From JAENVU01 sp963801105 (GTDB lineage: Bacteria; Actinomycetota; Acidimicrobiia; IMCC26256; JAENVU01), in NCBI GenBank assembly GCA_963801105.1, contig CAWDDH010000003.1, forward strand, positions 2,542,001 to 2,606,000: a DNA stretch of 64,000 nt, given 5' to 3'. The notes under the pieces are model-generated. The model was given only the letters and a program-made list of their open reading frames with translations. It searched no databases and was not told the origin of the DNA. This document shows positions 48,960-58,030 of this stretch, one piece after another. Position 1 is the stretch's first letter; each line of letters begins with the position of its first letter. The translations under genes were made by a program, and so were the position numbers.

Positions 48960-51084
48960 CGGCGCCCGGCGTGGGCGCGGACGCGCGGTTCGGGCCGCGC
49001 CGGCGTGAGGTGCGCGCCGCGCTGGAGCTCTTCGCGCTCTGTGGGCTCGCGGTCGCTCAGCCGACCTTCGACCTGCTCGGCAAGAACACCGGGATCTTCG
49101 CGACTCGTGGGTCGACGGCGCTGGACCTGGTGGTGATCTCCCTGGTGGTGCTGTTCGCGCCGCCGGCGGCGCTGTATGTCGTCGAGATCGTGGTGGGTGC
49201 GATCGTGCCCCGCTTCCGCCGCTTCGCCCACGCGCTGCTGTGTGGCATCCCGTTCGGGGTCCTCGTCGAGGAGATCCTCAAGCACACGACCGACCTCGCG
49301 CCCAACCGGCTGGTCCACCTCGGGGTGCTCGGCGGCCTCCTCGGGGCCCTCGCGTTCCTTCGTCTGGAGTGGGTCCGGCTCTGGCTGCGCTTCCTCGCGA
49401 TCGCGCCGGCCTTGTTCGCCGCGCTGTTCCTCTTCTCCTCTCCCGCGTCGGCGGTGGTCTTCGGCGGAAAGGTCGCGGCGAAGTCGGGTGTGGACGTGAA
49501 GAACCCGAAGCGCGTGATCATGATCGTGTTCGACGAGTTCCCGGAGGAGTCGCTGCTCGACGGCACCGGGCACGTCGACGCCGCGCTGTACCCCAACTTC
49601 GCGAAGCTCGCCTCCGAGTCGACGTGGTACCGCAACGACACGACGGTCGCGCCGTACACCGAACGCGCCGTCCCCGCCATCCTGACCGGCCGCCTCCCGC
49701 CGACGGGCAACGTCGTGCCGTCGGCCGACGACTACCCGAAGAACCTCTTCACGCTCCTCGGGGGTGTCTATCCGTTCAACGTCCACGAGGCGGTGACGCG
49801 GCTGTGCCCGAAGTCGACCTGCTCGGCTCGCGCCGAGAACGCGAGCAGCACGAAGCGGATGAAGCTGCTGGGCACCGACGCGTTCGACCTCTGGAAGGGC
49901 TTCGCCTCGCCGCACCCGGAGACGGTGAACTTCTCCGAGGACTCCGTCGTCCAGTACGGGCTACCCCAGATGCGCGGGTTCGTGCAGTCGATCCAGCCGG
50001 GCACGGGGCCGCGCCTCGACTTCGTCCACATCGAGTTGCCGCACCAGCCCTGGCACCTCCTGCCCACGCTCCAGGACAACACGCACCTCGCACCGCAGCA
50101 GGGCGCGAGCAAGCTGGTGTGGCAGAAGGACGCGTGGCCGGCCGAGAGCGCGCGCCGTCAGCATCTCCTCCAGGTGCAGGCGACCGACACCGTGCTCGGC
50201 CGGATCCTCGACAAGATCAAGTCGGTCGGCGCGTGGAAGGACTCCATGGTCGTGGTGACGGCCGACCACGGCGTGTCCTTCACTCCCGGCGAGGGCATCC
50301 GCAGCGTCACCAAGCACAACTACACCGAGATCCTCTGGACGCCGCTCTTCGTGAAGTACCCGGGCCAGCCCGCGGGCGTCGTCGACGACCGTCCGGTGCA
50401 GTCCATCGACGTGCTGCCGACGGTCGCCGACGTACTCAAGGTGAAGATCCCATGGAAGATCGACGGTGTCTCCATGCTCGGGGACGCCGCGGGCCGACTT
50501 CCCGCGTGAGTTCGACCAGACCAAGGGCAACAGCTTCGCCCCGCCCGACGCCCTCGGGCCGAAGAAGGGGGAGCGGTACCTGAAGCTCAGCCCGGCCGGC
50601 TTCCAGGACGTGATCCGCGCGCAGGCGGTGCCCGAGACCGGCGACCCGTCGTTGCGCGTCTACCGGGTCGGCCCGTACGGGGGGCTCGTGGACCGTCCGG
50701 TCGCCGACCTGGCGTCGGCTCCGACCTCGCAGCCGTCGCTCGCGCACCTCGGCGGACCGCTCGTGGACCAGTTCCGCGGCGGCCCCGCGCCCTCCTATGT
50801 CGCGCTGGACCCGACCGGGAAGCTCGTGCCCTGGCAGTACGTGGAGGGCATCCTCGACGACCTGAGCGAGGACACGTGGGTCGCGATCGCGTTGAACGGC
50901 CGGATCGCCGGCGTCGGGCAGGCGCTGCCGTTCGAGGGATCGGCCAACGGGGTGCTGAGCGCGATCGTCGCGCCGACGCTCGCGCAGCCCGGGCGCGAAC
51001 CAACTGACGCTCTACGCGATCAGCGGGCCGCCCGACGCGCCGGTGCTGCGCCCGATCCCCGTCACGGACCTGCCGGGGCAGTGA
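48956..51084 (+). CDS. Polytopic sulfatase/LtaS-like alkaline-phosphatase-superfamily protein (two frameshifts)
   Basis: About 708 residues when one G is removed near 50490 (giving GDAAADFPREFDQTKG) and one C/G near 50998 (giving AQPGANQLTLYAISG), ending at 51084. About four N-terminal membrane helices (ELFALCGLAVAQPTFDLLGK to LFAALFLFSS) precede a hydrolase domain: VIMIVFDEFPEESLLDG (metal Asp), TTVAPYTERAVPAILTG (nucleophile region, likely Thr) and VVVTADHGVSFTPG (metal Asp-His). The family cleaves or transfers sulfate or phosphate esters on the outside of the membrane. It is a paralogue of the gene at 59988. Confidence 0.8.
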
Positions 51085-51854
51085 TCGGCGGTGTGGTGGT
51101 CCGGCGCACGGGCTGGGTCCTGCTGATCGGTCTCGTCGCCTGCGGCTCCGCGGGTCGGAGGCCGGTGCACCACATCGACGTCGCCGTCTACGGCGATTCG
51201 CTGCTCACCGAGTCGCGTGCCGCCCTACGAAGCGGGATCGCCGACCAGCGCCTGCTTGTGCGCGCGGCGCCCGGCGCGGCCGCGTGCGACCTCATCCCGC
51301 GGCTGCAATCTGACCTCGAAATCGCTCGGCCCCGGCTCGTCGTGCTGGAGACGATGGCCGGTTACCTGACCCACTGCATGTCGGGCACAGCGCCCTACGG
51401 ATCGCCCAGACACGTCCGGGCAACCGTCCGCGGTGTCGAGCGGTTCGTCGATGACGCGCGTGCGTTCGGAGCGAGGGTCGCCCTGGTCGCTCCACCGCCG
51501 GTCGGTCGGCTCAACGCCCCGCAGACCAAGACCCTGAAGTCCATCGAGCAGCGGCTGCGGCAGGATCTCGCCGGCCAGGCCGGCGTCACGTTCCTGGACG
51601 CGCCGCGTGACGCGGTTGCTCCTGGTGGCGGTTTCGCAGCAAGTCTTGCCTGCCGAGCGGACGAACAGGACCGGGGCGGGTGCCGCAACGGACGGATCGA
51701 GGTCCGCGACCGCGTCAACGGTGTGCATTTCTGTCCCGAACCCTATGCCGACGAAGCGGCGATTCTGCGAGGCTGCCCCGTGTACTCCTCCGGGGCGGTG
51801 CGCTTCGGCGAGGCGCTCGGCCACTCGATCGAGCAGGCCCTCGGCATCAGCTGA
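51081..51854 (+). CDS. SGNH-hydrolase-like lipoprotein
   Basis: 257 residues. VLLIGLVACGSAGRRP has a lipobox LVAC for lipid anchoring. DVAVYGDSLLTESRAAL is the GDS catalytic-serine block, LVVLETMAGYLTHC lies in the middle, and a late RDRVNGVHFCPEPYADEAAI has the DxxH-like catalytic region (NGVH). It may be an esterase or deacetylase for polymer acyl groups, or a partner of the acyltransferases. GTG 51081 in a GTGA overlap. Its end overlaps the convergent gene by 8 bases. Confidence 0.8.
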   Translation: MIGGVVVRRTGWVLLIGLVACGSAGRRPVHHIDVAVYGDSLLTESRAALRSGIADQRLLVRAAPGAAACDLIPRLQSDLEIARPRLVVLETMAGYLTHCMSGTAPYGSPRHVRATVRGVERFVDDARAFGARVALVAPPPVGRLNAPQTKTLKSIEQRLRQDLAGQAGVTFLDAPRDAVAPGGGFAASLACRADEQDRGGCRNGRIEVRDRVNGVHFCPEPYADEAAILRGCPVYSSGAVRFGEALGHSIEQALGIS

Positions 51855-53184
51855 CACCGGCGGGTGCTCGACGGCTCATGCGCCGGAGCACCACTTCGAC
51901 GCCCAGGGCTGCGAGGACCGCAATCGAGGGCTCGGCGACGACCCGGAACCGGGGTGTTCCGTAGGCGAAGACGGACACGATCGTCACGATCACACACGGC
52001 GCCAAGAGGGGCCAGACTGACCGTCGGTGTTGTCGGCGCCCGGGCCACGCGCCCACAACGGCAAACGCCAGCGAGGCCCAGAGGATCAGCACACCCGAAG
52101 TCATCTCCAGGGCGCTCTTCGCTTCGTTGGATCGGGCCTCGTCCGCGTCGAACGGACGGAAGACGCTCCACGTTCGCCCAATGCGCGCCCAGACGACACG
52201 TGTGAGGAACGTTGCCGGGTGAGAGCGAAGGTACTTGATCCCGGCGCTGCTGACGCGTCGGGAGACCTCCGATTCATCGAGCGCATTCTTTCCGGGGGTT
52301 CCAGGAGGCGACGTCGCCGGCGTCCGAACACAATCGATGCGCCAACTTCCAAGGGATGGACCGCCGTAGGTCAACGGACAGTTCGCGTATCCGAGTACTG
52401 ACCGGCCATTGGTCGAGAACAAGACCGGCTGTTCGAACAACGTTGCGCTCCGAAGCATCCACGGGGTGACGACGGCGATGCTGGAGGTGATGACGACAAG
52501 GATGATCGCGGCTCTGCGGCGGGTCTCGTTCGACGAGTGCAGTGCAGCGGGCAGAGCCAGAAGTGGGGCGAGCGCAAGCAGCTCAGGCCGCGTGAGCGCG
52601 CTGAGTCCGATGAGGATTCCGAGCCCGAAGGCTGCGCCAAGACGTGCCGACCGTTCGACTCGGTAGGTCAGCGTCAGGGCTCCCGCGACGAAGGCGGCGG
52701 CGAGACTTTCGGACGCGAGTGCGGCGTCGGGAACCCAGAGGTTGGGGTTGATGGCGGCGATGGTGCCAGCGATCAGCCCCACTCGATTGCCACCAACGGC
52801 CCGGCCGAGCAGTCCGATGAGCACGACGGTCGCCGTGCCGACCAGCGCCGTGGCGACGCGCGCCGAGGTCAGGCCGTCGAATCCGAGCCAGGTGACCGCG
52901 CCCAGGAACACGGACATCATCGGTGGATGAAAGGCCGTGGGAACGATGGTGTGGTGTTCCACGAAGGTGAACGGCGCGGCGAATCCGTGCCCGTTGGCGA
53001 GCAGGATTCCCTGGATCCTGTAGAAGGACGGGTCGCTGATGTAGTGAAGCGGACCTCTGCTCACGCCGGCGACGAGACGAATGGCGAGTGCGACTGCGCC
53101 GAGGAGCGCGAGACCGATCGTGAACCGACGATCAGGGAGATCTCGCACCGAGTTCGAATCGTCGAGTGTTCGCGTCGTCGTCAC
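51847..53184 (-). CDS. GT-C/GT39-like membrane glycosyltransferase
   Basis: A 445-residue polytopic protein. An early loop YISDPSFYRIQGILLANGHG after the first helix holds the acidic residue expected of lipid-phosphate-sugar glycosyltransferases, and LTRPELLALAPLLALP is typical of the ArnT/PMT-like superfamily. There are ten or so helices. The last loop carries YGTPRFRVVAEPSIAVLAAL, the usual end of this family. GTG 53184 overlaps the stop of the upstream esterase gene. Substrate unknown. Slightly lower GC than the neighbours. Confidence 0.75.
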   Translation of the reverse strand: MTTTRTLDDSNSVRDLPDRRFTIGLALLGAVALAIRLVAGVSRGPLHYISDPSFYRIQGILLANGHGFAAPFTFVEHHTIVPTAFHPPMMSVFLGAVTWLGFDGLTSARVATALVGTATVVLIGLLGRAVGGNRVGLIAGTIAAINPNLWVPDAALASESLAAAFVAGALTLTYRVERSARLGAAFGLGILIGLSALTRPELLALAPLLALPAALHSSNETRRRAAIILVVITSSIAVVTPWMLRSATLFEQPVLFSTNGRSVLGYANCPLTYGGPSLGSWRIDCVRTPATSPPGTPGKNALDESEVSRRVSSAGIKYLRSHPATFLTRVVWARIGRTWSVFRPFDADEARSNEAKSALEMTSGVLILWASLAFAVVGAWPGRRQHRRSVWPLLAPCVIVTIVSVFAYGTPRFRVVAEPSIAVLAALGVEVVLRRMSRRAPAGVS

Positions 53185-54050
53185 AGTCGAAAGAAGTCGA
53201 GAATCACGCGAGAGGCGTCGACCGGCGCAGTGGGCGTCGCCGGCCAGGAGTGTCCGCCCCCGGGAATCACGACCAATCTTGCCCGGGTGTCGGATGCGCA
53301 GTGGCTGGTGGTGGTGTCCACACCCGCGGCGGACGTGCGACGCGAAGGAGCGTTGCAGCCGTCGGCGACCCGCCAACGGGCGAAGGACTCCGAGACGGGG
53401 AGCAGAGGGCTGGTGGCGATCGTGGCCGCGGATCGCGTCCCCAAGAGCGGGACGACCTTGTCCTCCGTCTGATGGATCTGGAGGAGGTTGGTCGGACGTG
53501 GGGCGCAGTGATCGACGGTCATCGTTGCTTCGACGATCGCAACTCCGGCGAGCGGCATCCCTTCACAAGCGAGCCGCAAGGCCATGAACCCACCGTTCGA
53601 GAACCCGACCGCGAAGACGGGGCCGTGGCCGACGCGTTGTCGGACGCGTTTGATCGTCTCTTCGAGAAAGCCGACGTCGTCGACCTTCAGGTCCCGGGCA
53701 TCTCCGCAGCACGTCACCGCGTTCCAGCTGAAGTGCACACCCATCGGTTGGACGACGACCGCCCCCCGCGCGGCCGCCTGATCGGCGAACGTCTCGTAGC
53801 CATGAGTCGCCGCACCTGATCGCGGCGCGTCGTCTTGGAAGAGGTGCAGCAACAGGATCAGGGGATTGGACGGCTGGGCCGTCGCCGGGGTCTGGACGGT
53901 GTATTCACGTTGACGCCCACGCCACTCGAACGATTCTTGAGCAATTGCTCCGCGCCGAGCGTGCCCGCCACCACAGGATGCGGCGGCGGTGAGCGCGACG
54001 AGCAGGACGATCGCGTGGCGCTGGATCCGGTGTCCGCACGAGCGCGTCAT
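53181..54050 (-). CDS. LpqC/PHB-depolymerase-type esterase, exported
   Basis: 289 residues. The N-terminus MTRSCGHRIQRHAIVLLVAL plus TAAASCGGG suggests a lipoprotein or cleaved signal. Alpha/beta-hydrolase fold: PLILLLHLFQDDAPRSG oxyanion region, nucleophile Ser in VFAVGFSNGGFMALRLA, LLQIHQTEDKVVPLLG and catalytic His in VVIPGGGHSWPA. Relatives include poly-hydroxybutyrate and feruloyl esterases. No Shine-Dalgarno seen before ATG 54050. Coupled to the glycosyltransferase gene by a GTGA overlap. Confidence 0.8.
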   Translation of the reverse strand: MTRSCGHRIQRHAIVLLVALTAAASCGGGHARRGAIAQESFEWRGRQREYTVQTPATAQPSNPLILLLHLFQDDAPRSGAATHGYETFADQAAARGAVVVQPMGVHFSWNAVTCCGDARDLKVDDVGFLEETIKRVRQRVGHGPVFAVGFSNGGFMALRLACEGMPLAGVAIVEATMTVDHCAPRPTNLLQIHQTEDKVVPLLGTRSAATIATSPLLPVSESFARWRVADGCNAPSRRTSAAGVDTTTSHCASDTRARLVVIPGGGHSWPATPTAPVDASRVILDFFRL

Positions 54051-54160
54051 CGGCCGCGAAAGATAGGCGTACCTCGGACCAGTCGGTGCTGAGCCCGAAT
54101 GCGAGCCGAAGGTCCCGTGACGATCGTCCTGCTCAGAGGTTCCGGTCGCTGCGCCACGGG

Positions 54161-56044
54161 TCAACCCCCACTGGGTGACGGCGGGGGAGACGTCGACGTC
54201 GAGGCCGCCGGGGTGCCGCCGAGCCCGAGCTGGGGGATCATCCACCGCGCGACGGCATCGGCGGCCGAAGCCGAGAGGTGGATGCCGTCGATGCGGCTCG
54301 GCTGGCCGTCGATCACGGGCAGGAACTTGCCTCCGGGGCAGAGCTCGGAGAACAGGTCGATGACGCTGACCTTGCCCGCGTGGCCGGCCGCGACCTGACC
54401 GATGATGGTGTTCGCGGTGATCACCCGGTTGACGTCGTAGGCGCCCTGGCCGAACGTCGCATTGAGCCCTGCCGCACACGGGATGGTCAACAGCCATACG
54501 TGCGCGCCTCGGCTGCCCAGGATGCGGACGAGCTGTTGGAGCCGGCTGCGGTACACGGCATTCCATTGGGGGGAACCTGGTCCGACGGGCCGGGACGCCC
54601 CGAGGAGTGTGACGTCGAAGAGGTCCCAGACGCCGACGAGGGCCAAGGCGTTCTTGGGTTCGTACGCGCGTGATGGCCCGCCGCCAATCGGCTCCCAGGC
54701 GCAGTTCCCGGCGTAGGTGTTGGCGAAGTCGAGCGTGCCGTGGATCAGCCGGCAGCCGGGCGTCCAGACGAGGCCGAGGTCGACGCCCTCGTCGGCGAGT
54801 CCGGGGGCGAGGCTCTGGGCGACCGAGTCTCCGACGAGGAGCACGTCGTTCCCGCGCTTGGGCGGGTACGGGTTCGCCTGGTCGAGGTCGATCGCGCCCG
54901 CCGTCACCACCAGCGTCGACGCGACGAGCGCCGCCGCGAGCAGCGGCGTGGCCAGGCGCCACTTGGCGGGGGAGCCCGCCCCGCGGCGGATCGGGAGCTC
55001 GAGGAGGTAGTACGACGCGGCCGCGATCGCGATCGCGACGGCCGAGCGGACCGCGAACAGGTACCAGCCGTGCAGGCCGGTGCGCTCGCCGTCGAGGAGC
55101 ACGTCGACCGGCCAGTGCCACAGGTAGAGCCCGTAGCTCACGAGCCCGAACCAGCGAAGGGGACCGAAGTCGAGCACCATCGCGATCGGCCCCTTGCGGG
55201 GATGGGCCGCCGCGGCGAGGACGAGTGCCGCCGCGACCGCGGCCACCAGGAACCCGCCCCGGTACAGCCGGGGCGACTCGAATCCGACCCGTGACCACAT
55301 GAACGCGAGCACGCCGGCGGCGACGATCGCCGCGGCCTCGAGCAGGATGCGCGCGGCGTCGCCGCGGACGTGTCCCCACAGGGCGATCGCGGCCGCCAGG
55401 GCGATGCCGGTGAAGAGCGCGCCGGATCGGGTGTCGGTCCCGAAGTAGGCACGGCTCGTGTTGGCCGGGTCGTAGAGCCACGCCATCAGCCCCGTCGAGA
55501 CGAGCCCGAGCACGACGGACACGCCGAGGACCACGGGGACGAGCCGGCGTCTGGCGACGGCCGCGATGCCGAGGAAGAGGAGCGGCCAGATCACGTAGAA
55601 CTGCTCCTCGATCGCGAGGCTCCAGGTGTGCTCGAGCGGGGTGTGGTCGAGGAACAGGTCGAAGTAGCTCTGCTTGGCGAAGACCATCCGCCAGTTGGCG
55701 ACGTACCCGATCGTGCCGAGCGCGTCGTCGCGGATCCGCAGGAGTGCCGTCGGCTCGGCGAAGACCGCCGTGTAGAGCAGGACGCCGGCGAGCATGAGTC
55801 CGAGGGCCGGGAGCAGGCGGCGGGCGCGCCGGGCCCAGAACGCACCGAGAGCGATGTCGCTGGTCTCTCGGTGCTCGGCCAGGAGCAGCGACGTGATGAG
55901 GAAGCCCGAGAGGACGAAGAAGAGGTCCACGCCGAGGTAGCCGCCCCGGAGCAACTCGCTGTGGAAGAGCATCACGCCGATGACCGCGACCCCGCGCAGG
56001 CCGTCCAGCGCACCGATGTGAGGGAGTGAGGTGCGCCGAGACAT
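54161..56044 (-). CDS. Acyltransferase 3 with C-terminal SGNH domain (OafA type)
   Basis: 627 residues, intact. The membrane part (1-360) has IGALDGLRGVAVIGVMLFHS, GVDLFFVLSGFLITSLLLAE, FWARRARRLLPALGLM, WSLAIEEQFYVIWPLLFLG and SYGLYLWHWPVDVLL. The extracytoplasmic SGNH part has VLLVGDSVAQSLAPGLADEG (Ser), NTYAGNCAWEPIGGG and RIDGIHLSASAADAVARWM (Asp-His). Proteins of this design O-acetylate surface polysaccharide. The paralogue at 58027 is about half identical by eye. A proline/serine tail ends it. Confidence 0.92.
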   Translation of the reverse strand: MSRRTSLPHIGALDGLRGVAVIGVMLFHSELLRGGYLGVDLFFVLSGFLITSLLLAEHRETSDIALGAFWARRARRLLPALGLMLAGVLLYTAVFAEPTALLRIRDDALGTIGYVANWRMVFAKQSYFDLFLDHTPLEHTWSLAIEEQFYVIWPLLFLGIAAVARRRLVPVVLGVSVVLGLVSTGLMAWLYDPANTSRAYFGTDTRSGALFTGIALAAAIALWGHVRGDAARILLEAAAIVAAGVLAFMWSRVGFESPRLYRGGFLVAAVAAALVLAAAAHPRKGPIAMVLDFGPLRWFGLVSYGLYLWHWPVDVLLDGERTGLHGWYLFAVRSAVAIAIAAASYYLLELPIRRGAGSPAKWRLATPLLAAALVASTLVVTAGAIDLDQANPYPPKRGNDVLLVGDSVAQSLAPGLADEGVDLGLVWTPGCRLIHGTLDFANTYAGNCAWEPIGGGPSRAYEPKNALALVGVWDLFDVTLLGASRPVGPGSPQWNAVYRSRLQQLVRILGSRGAHVWLLTIPCAAGLNATFGQGAYDVNRVITANTIIGQVAAGHAGKVSVIDLFSELCPGGKFLPVIDGQPSRIDGIHLSASAADAVARWMIPQLGLGGTPAASTSTSPPPSPSGG

Positions 56045-56107
56045 GGCCGGACATGTTGGCAGATCAGGCGCGGGGGCTGGTCCGCGGCGTCCCTGATCCT
56101 GTCGGGG

Positions 56108-58030
56108 TCAGAGCGCCCGCAGGACCGCGACGCGAGCGGTTCCGGCCAGGCGTTGCCAACGTCTGGAGGTCAGCGCGCCCACCAGCGGGCCGTCGCCGAC
56201 CGAGGCGCTCGCCGCGAGTCGATCGGTCCTCAGCGTCGCGACTGTCGGGGCGACGAGAAGGCAGATCCGGCGTCCTGGTTCGATCGCTCTGACGACCGAA
56301 CGCTGCTCCGCATCGGTGAGGTATGCCCACCACGCAGGCTGGTTGAAGCCGGTCGGCGGTAGCCGGTCGGCGAGCAGGTACCAGGACAGGTCGGCACCGA
56401 GGGTCACGATCTCGTCGCAGTCCTGTTGCACGACGGGAACCACCTGCCGGATTTCGTCGAGTTGGTAGCCCGGCACGCGGAGGAGCTTCGTGCCGGGGAG
56501 TTGGATGGGCCGGTGATGGCGGAACTGCGTTGCGTCGACCAGGAACTGATGGCCGGGGAACTCGATCGACGAGCCGGTCGGGACGACGAGGACCAGCGTG
56601 ACGCACGCGACCGCGGCGATTGCCCCCCACCAACGCGCAACGTCGTGATGGGCCGTCAGGGTGGCGAGGTCGCGCACTCCGTCGCCGACGATGACGACCG
56701 CGCCGACGCCCGCGAGGACGACACTCCAGGACACCTGGCTTCCCGGTACCGGGAACGCGTGCAGCGATTGCGTGACGGCGAGGGCGGCCAGGAGAGCGCG
56801 CGCGAGGAGCTGGTCCGGTGTGTCTCCTCCGGTCCATCGAGGCACGAGGACGAGCGCGACGACCGGGAGGAGCGCGAACCGAGACGCCTCGGGATGGAGC
56901 GTCAGCAGGAGCGAATCCGACCCGAGCACGGACAGCAGCAGTCCGCCGCCGGCCGCGATCCGCAGGGCGGAGCTCCAGCGCCGGACCGTGGGCGTCGGGT
57001 GGACCACGTGGGCGCGGAGGAGGAGCCAGGCGGTCGGAAGCGCGCCGATCCAACACCACGCCGCAGGGGGCAGACGGACCGGAACAGTAACGAGTCGTGG
57101 ATGATCGAGCGGTCGAGTGAACGCGCCGCGCAGGATGCCGCCAAGTGAGCTGCCGGTCGCAAGCATGAGTCCTGATGCTGCGAGCGCCGTGCCGACCAGG
57201 CCCCAGATCAGCGGCAGGGGATCGGGGCATTTCCGGGTGCGATGCCCGACCGCCGAGACCGCGACCACTGCCACCGCCCCGACGACGTAGACGGAGGACC
57301 AGAGCACCCGCCACTCCGCGACCCCCCCGGCCATCAGGACCACGGGGCCGAGCAGCACGAAGGCGATTTCGGCGAGCACCCGGATCGCGCGCGGTCGGCA
57401 AGCGACGAGCACCAGCACGACGGCGACGAGCGCGAAGAGGCCGACGTTCACCTTGGTCAGCAACAGCGCCGCCAGAATCGCGCCGGTGAGGATGTCGGCC
57501 GAGCGTGGCGCGTGTGGCCGGAGCCAGGCGATCGCCCAAAGCAGTGCTCCGAGCAGCGCCATCAGGAGCGAACCCGGGTGCATGGGCTCGTGGCGGAGCG
57601 AGCCGAGCATGGAGAAGCTCACGACCTGGGCCCCGAGGCCGATCGCTCGGCTTCCGGTCGCGGCCCGCATCGCAACCCCGAGGAGCAGGGCGGCGAGGAC
57701 CCAGAACGTCAGGGTCGCCAGCCGGCCGGTCGTGAAGGTCCAGTCCCAGCCCGTGAGTCGTGCCGGGATCCCGAAGAGGGAGTAATAGAACGGGCCGTAC
57801 TGGCTGTAGACGCGGTCGTACAGGGCGCCCGACCGACCGAACTCGCGCAGAGTCAGGAGTAAGTAGCTCTCATCGCCGTTGACCGGCGCGGAGAACACGG
57901 CGAGCCACGCACAGACCGTCGTGACGCCGGTCGTGGCCGCGATCGCGAGTGCTCCGAGTGGACGTGCCATCCGCGGCCGAGTCGCCGCCGGCACGGGACC
58001 GGTCCCTGGGACCGGGTCGACGGCTGTCAC
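56108..58030 (-). CDS. Large GT-C-like membrane protein
   Basis: 640 residues with about twelve membrane helices. Shortly after the first helix comes APVNGDESYLLLTLREFGR (NGDE, the acidic motif of GT-C enzymes) and VYSQYGPFYYSLFG. The C-terminal soluble part (VVPVVQQDCDEIVTLGADLS, FNQPAWWAYLTDAEQ) probably lies outside. No exact family recognised. GTG 58030 overlaps the stop of the acyltransferase upstream, so they are translated together. Confidence 0.7.
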   Translation of the reverse strand: MTAVDPVPGTGPVPAATRPRMARPLGALAIAATTGVTTVCAWLAVFSAPVNGDESYLLLTLREFGRSGALYDRVYSQYGPFYYSLFGIPARLTGWDWTFTTGRLATLTFWVLAALLLGVAMRAATGSRAIGLGAQVVSFSMLGSLRHEPMHPGSLLMALLGALLWAIAWLRPHAPRSADILTGAILAALLLTKVNVGLFALVAVVLVLVACRPRAIRVLAEIAFVLLGPVVLMAGGVAEWRVLWSSVYVVGAVAVVAVSAVGHRTRKCPDPLPLIWGLVGTALAASGLMLATGSSLGGILRGAFTRPLDHPRLVTVPVRLPPAAWCWIGALPTAWLLLRAHVVHPTPTVRRWSSALRIAAGGGLLLSVLGSDSLLLTLHPEASRFALLPVVALVLVPRWTGGDTPDQLLARALLAALAVTQSLHAFPVPGSQVSWSVVLAGVGAVVIVGDGVRDLATLTAHHDVARWWGAIAAVACVTLVLVVPTGSSIEFPGHQFLVDATQFRHHRPIQLPGTKLLRVPGYQLDEIRQVVPVVQQDCDEIVTLGADLSWYLLADRLPPTGFNQPAWWAYLTDAEQRSVVRAIEPGRRICLLVAPTVATLRTDRLAASASVGDGPLVGALTSRRWQRLAGTARVAVLRAL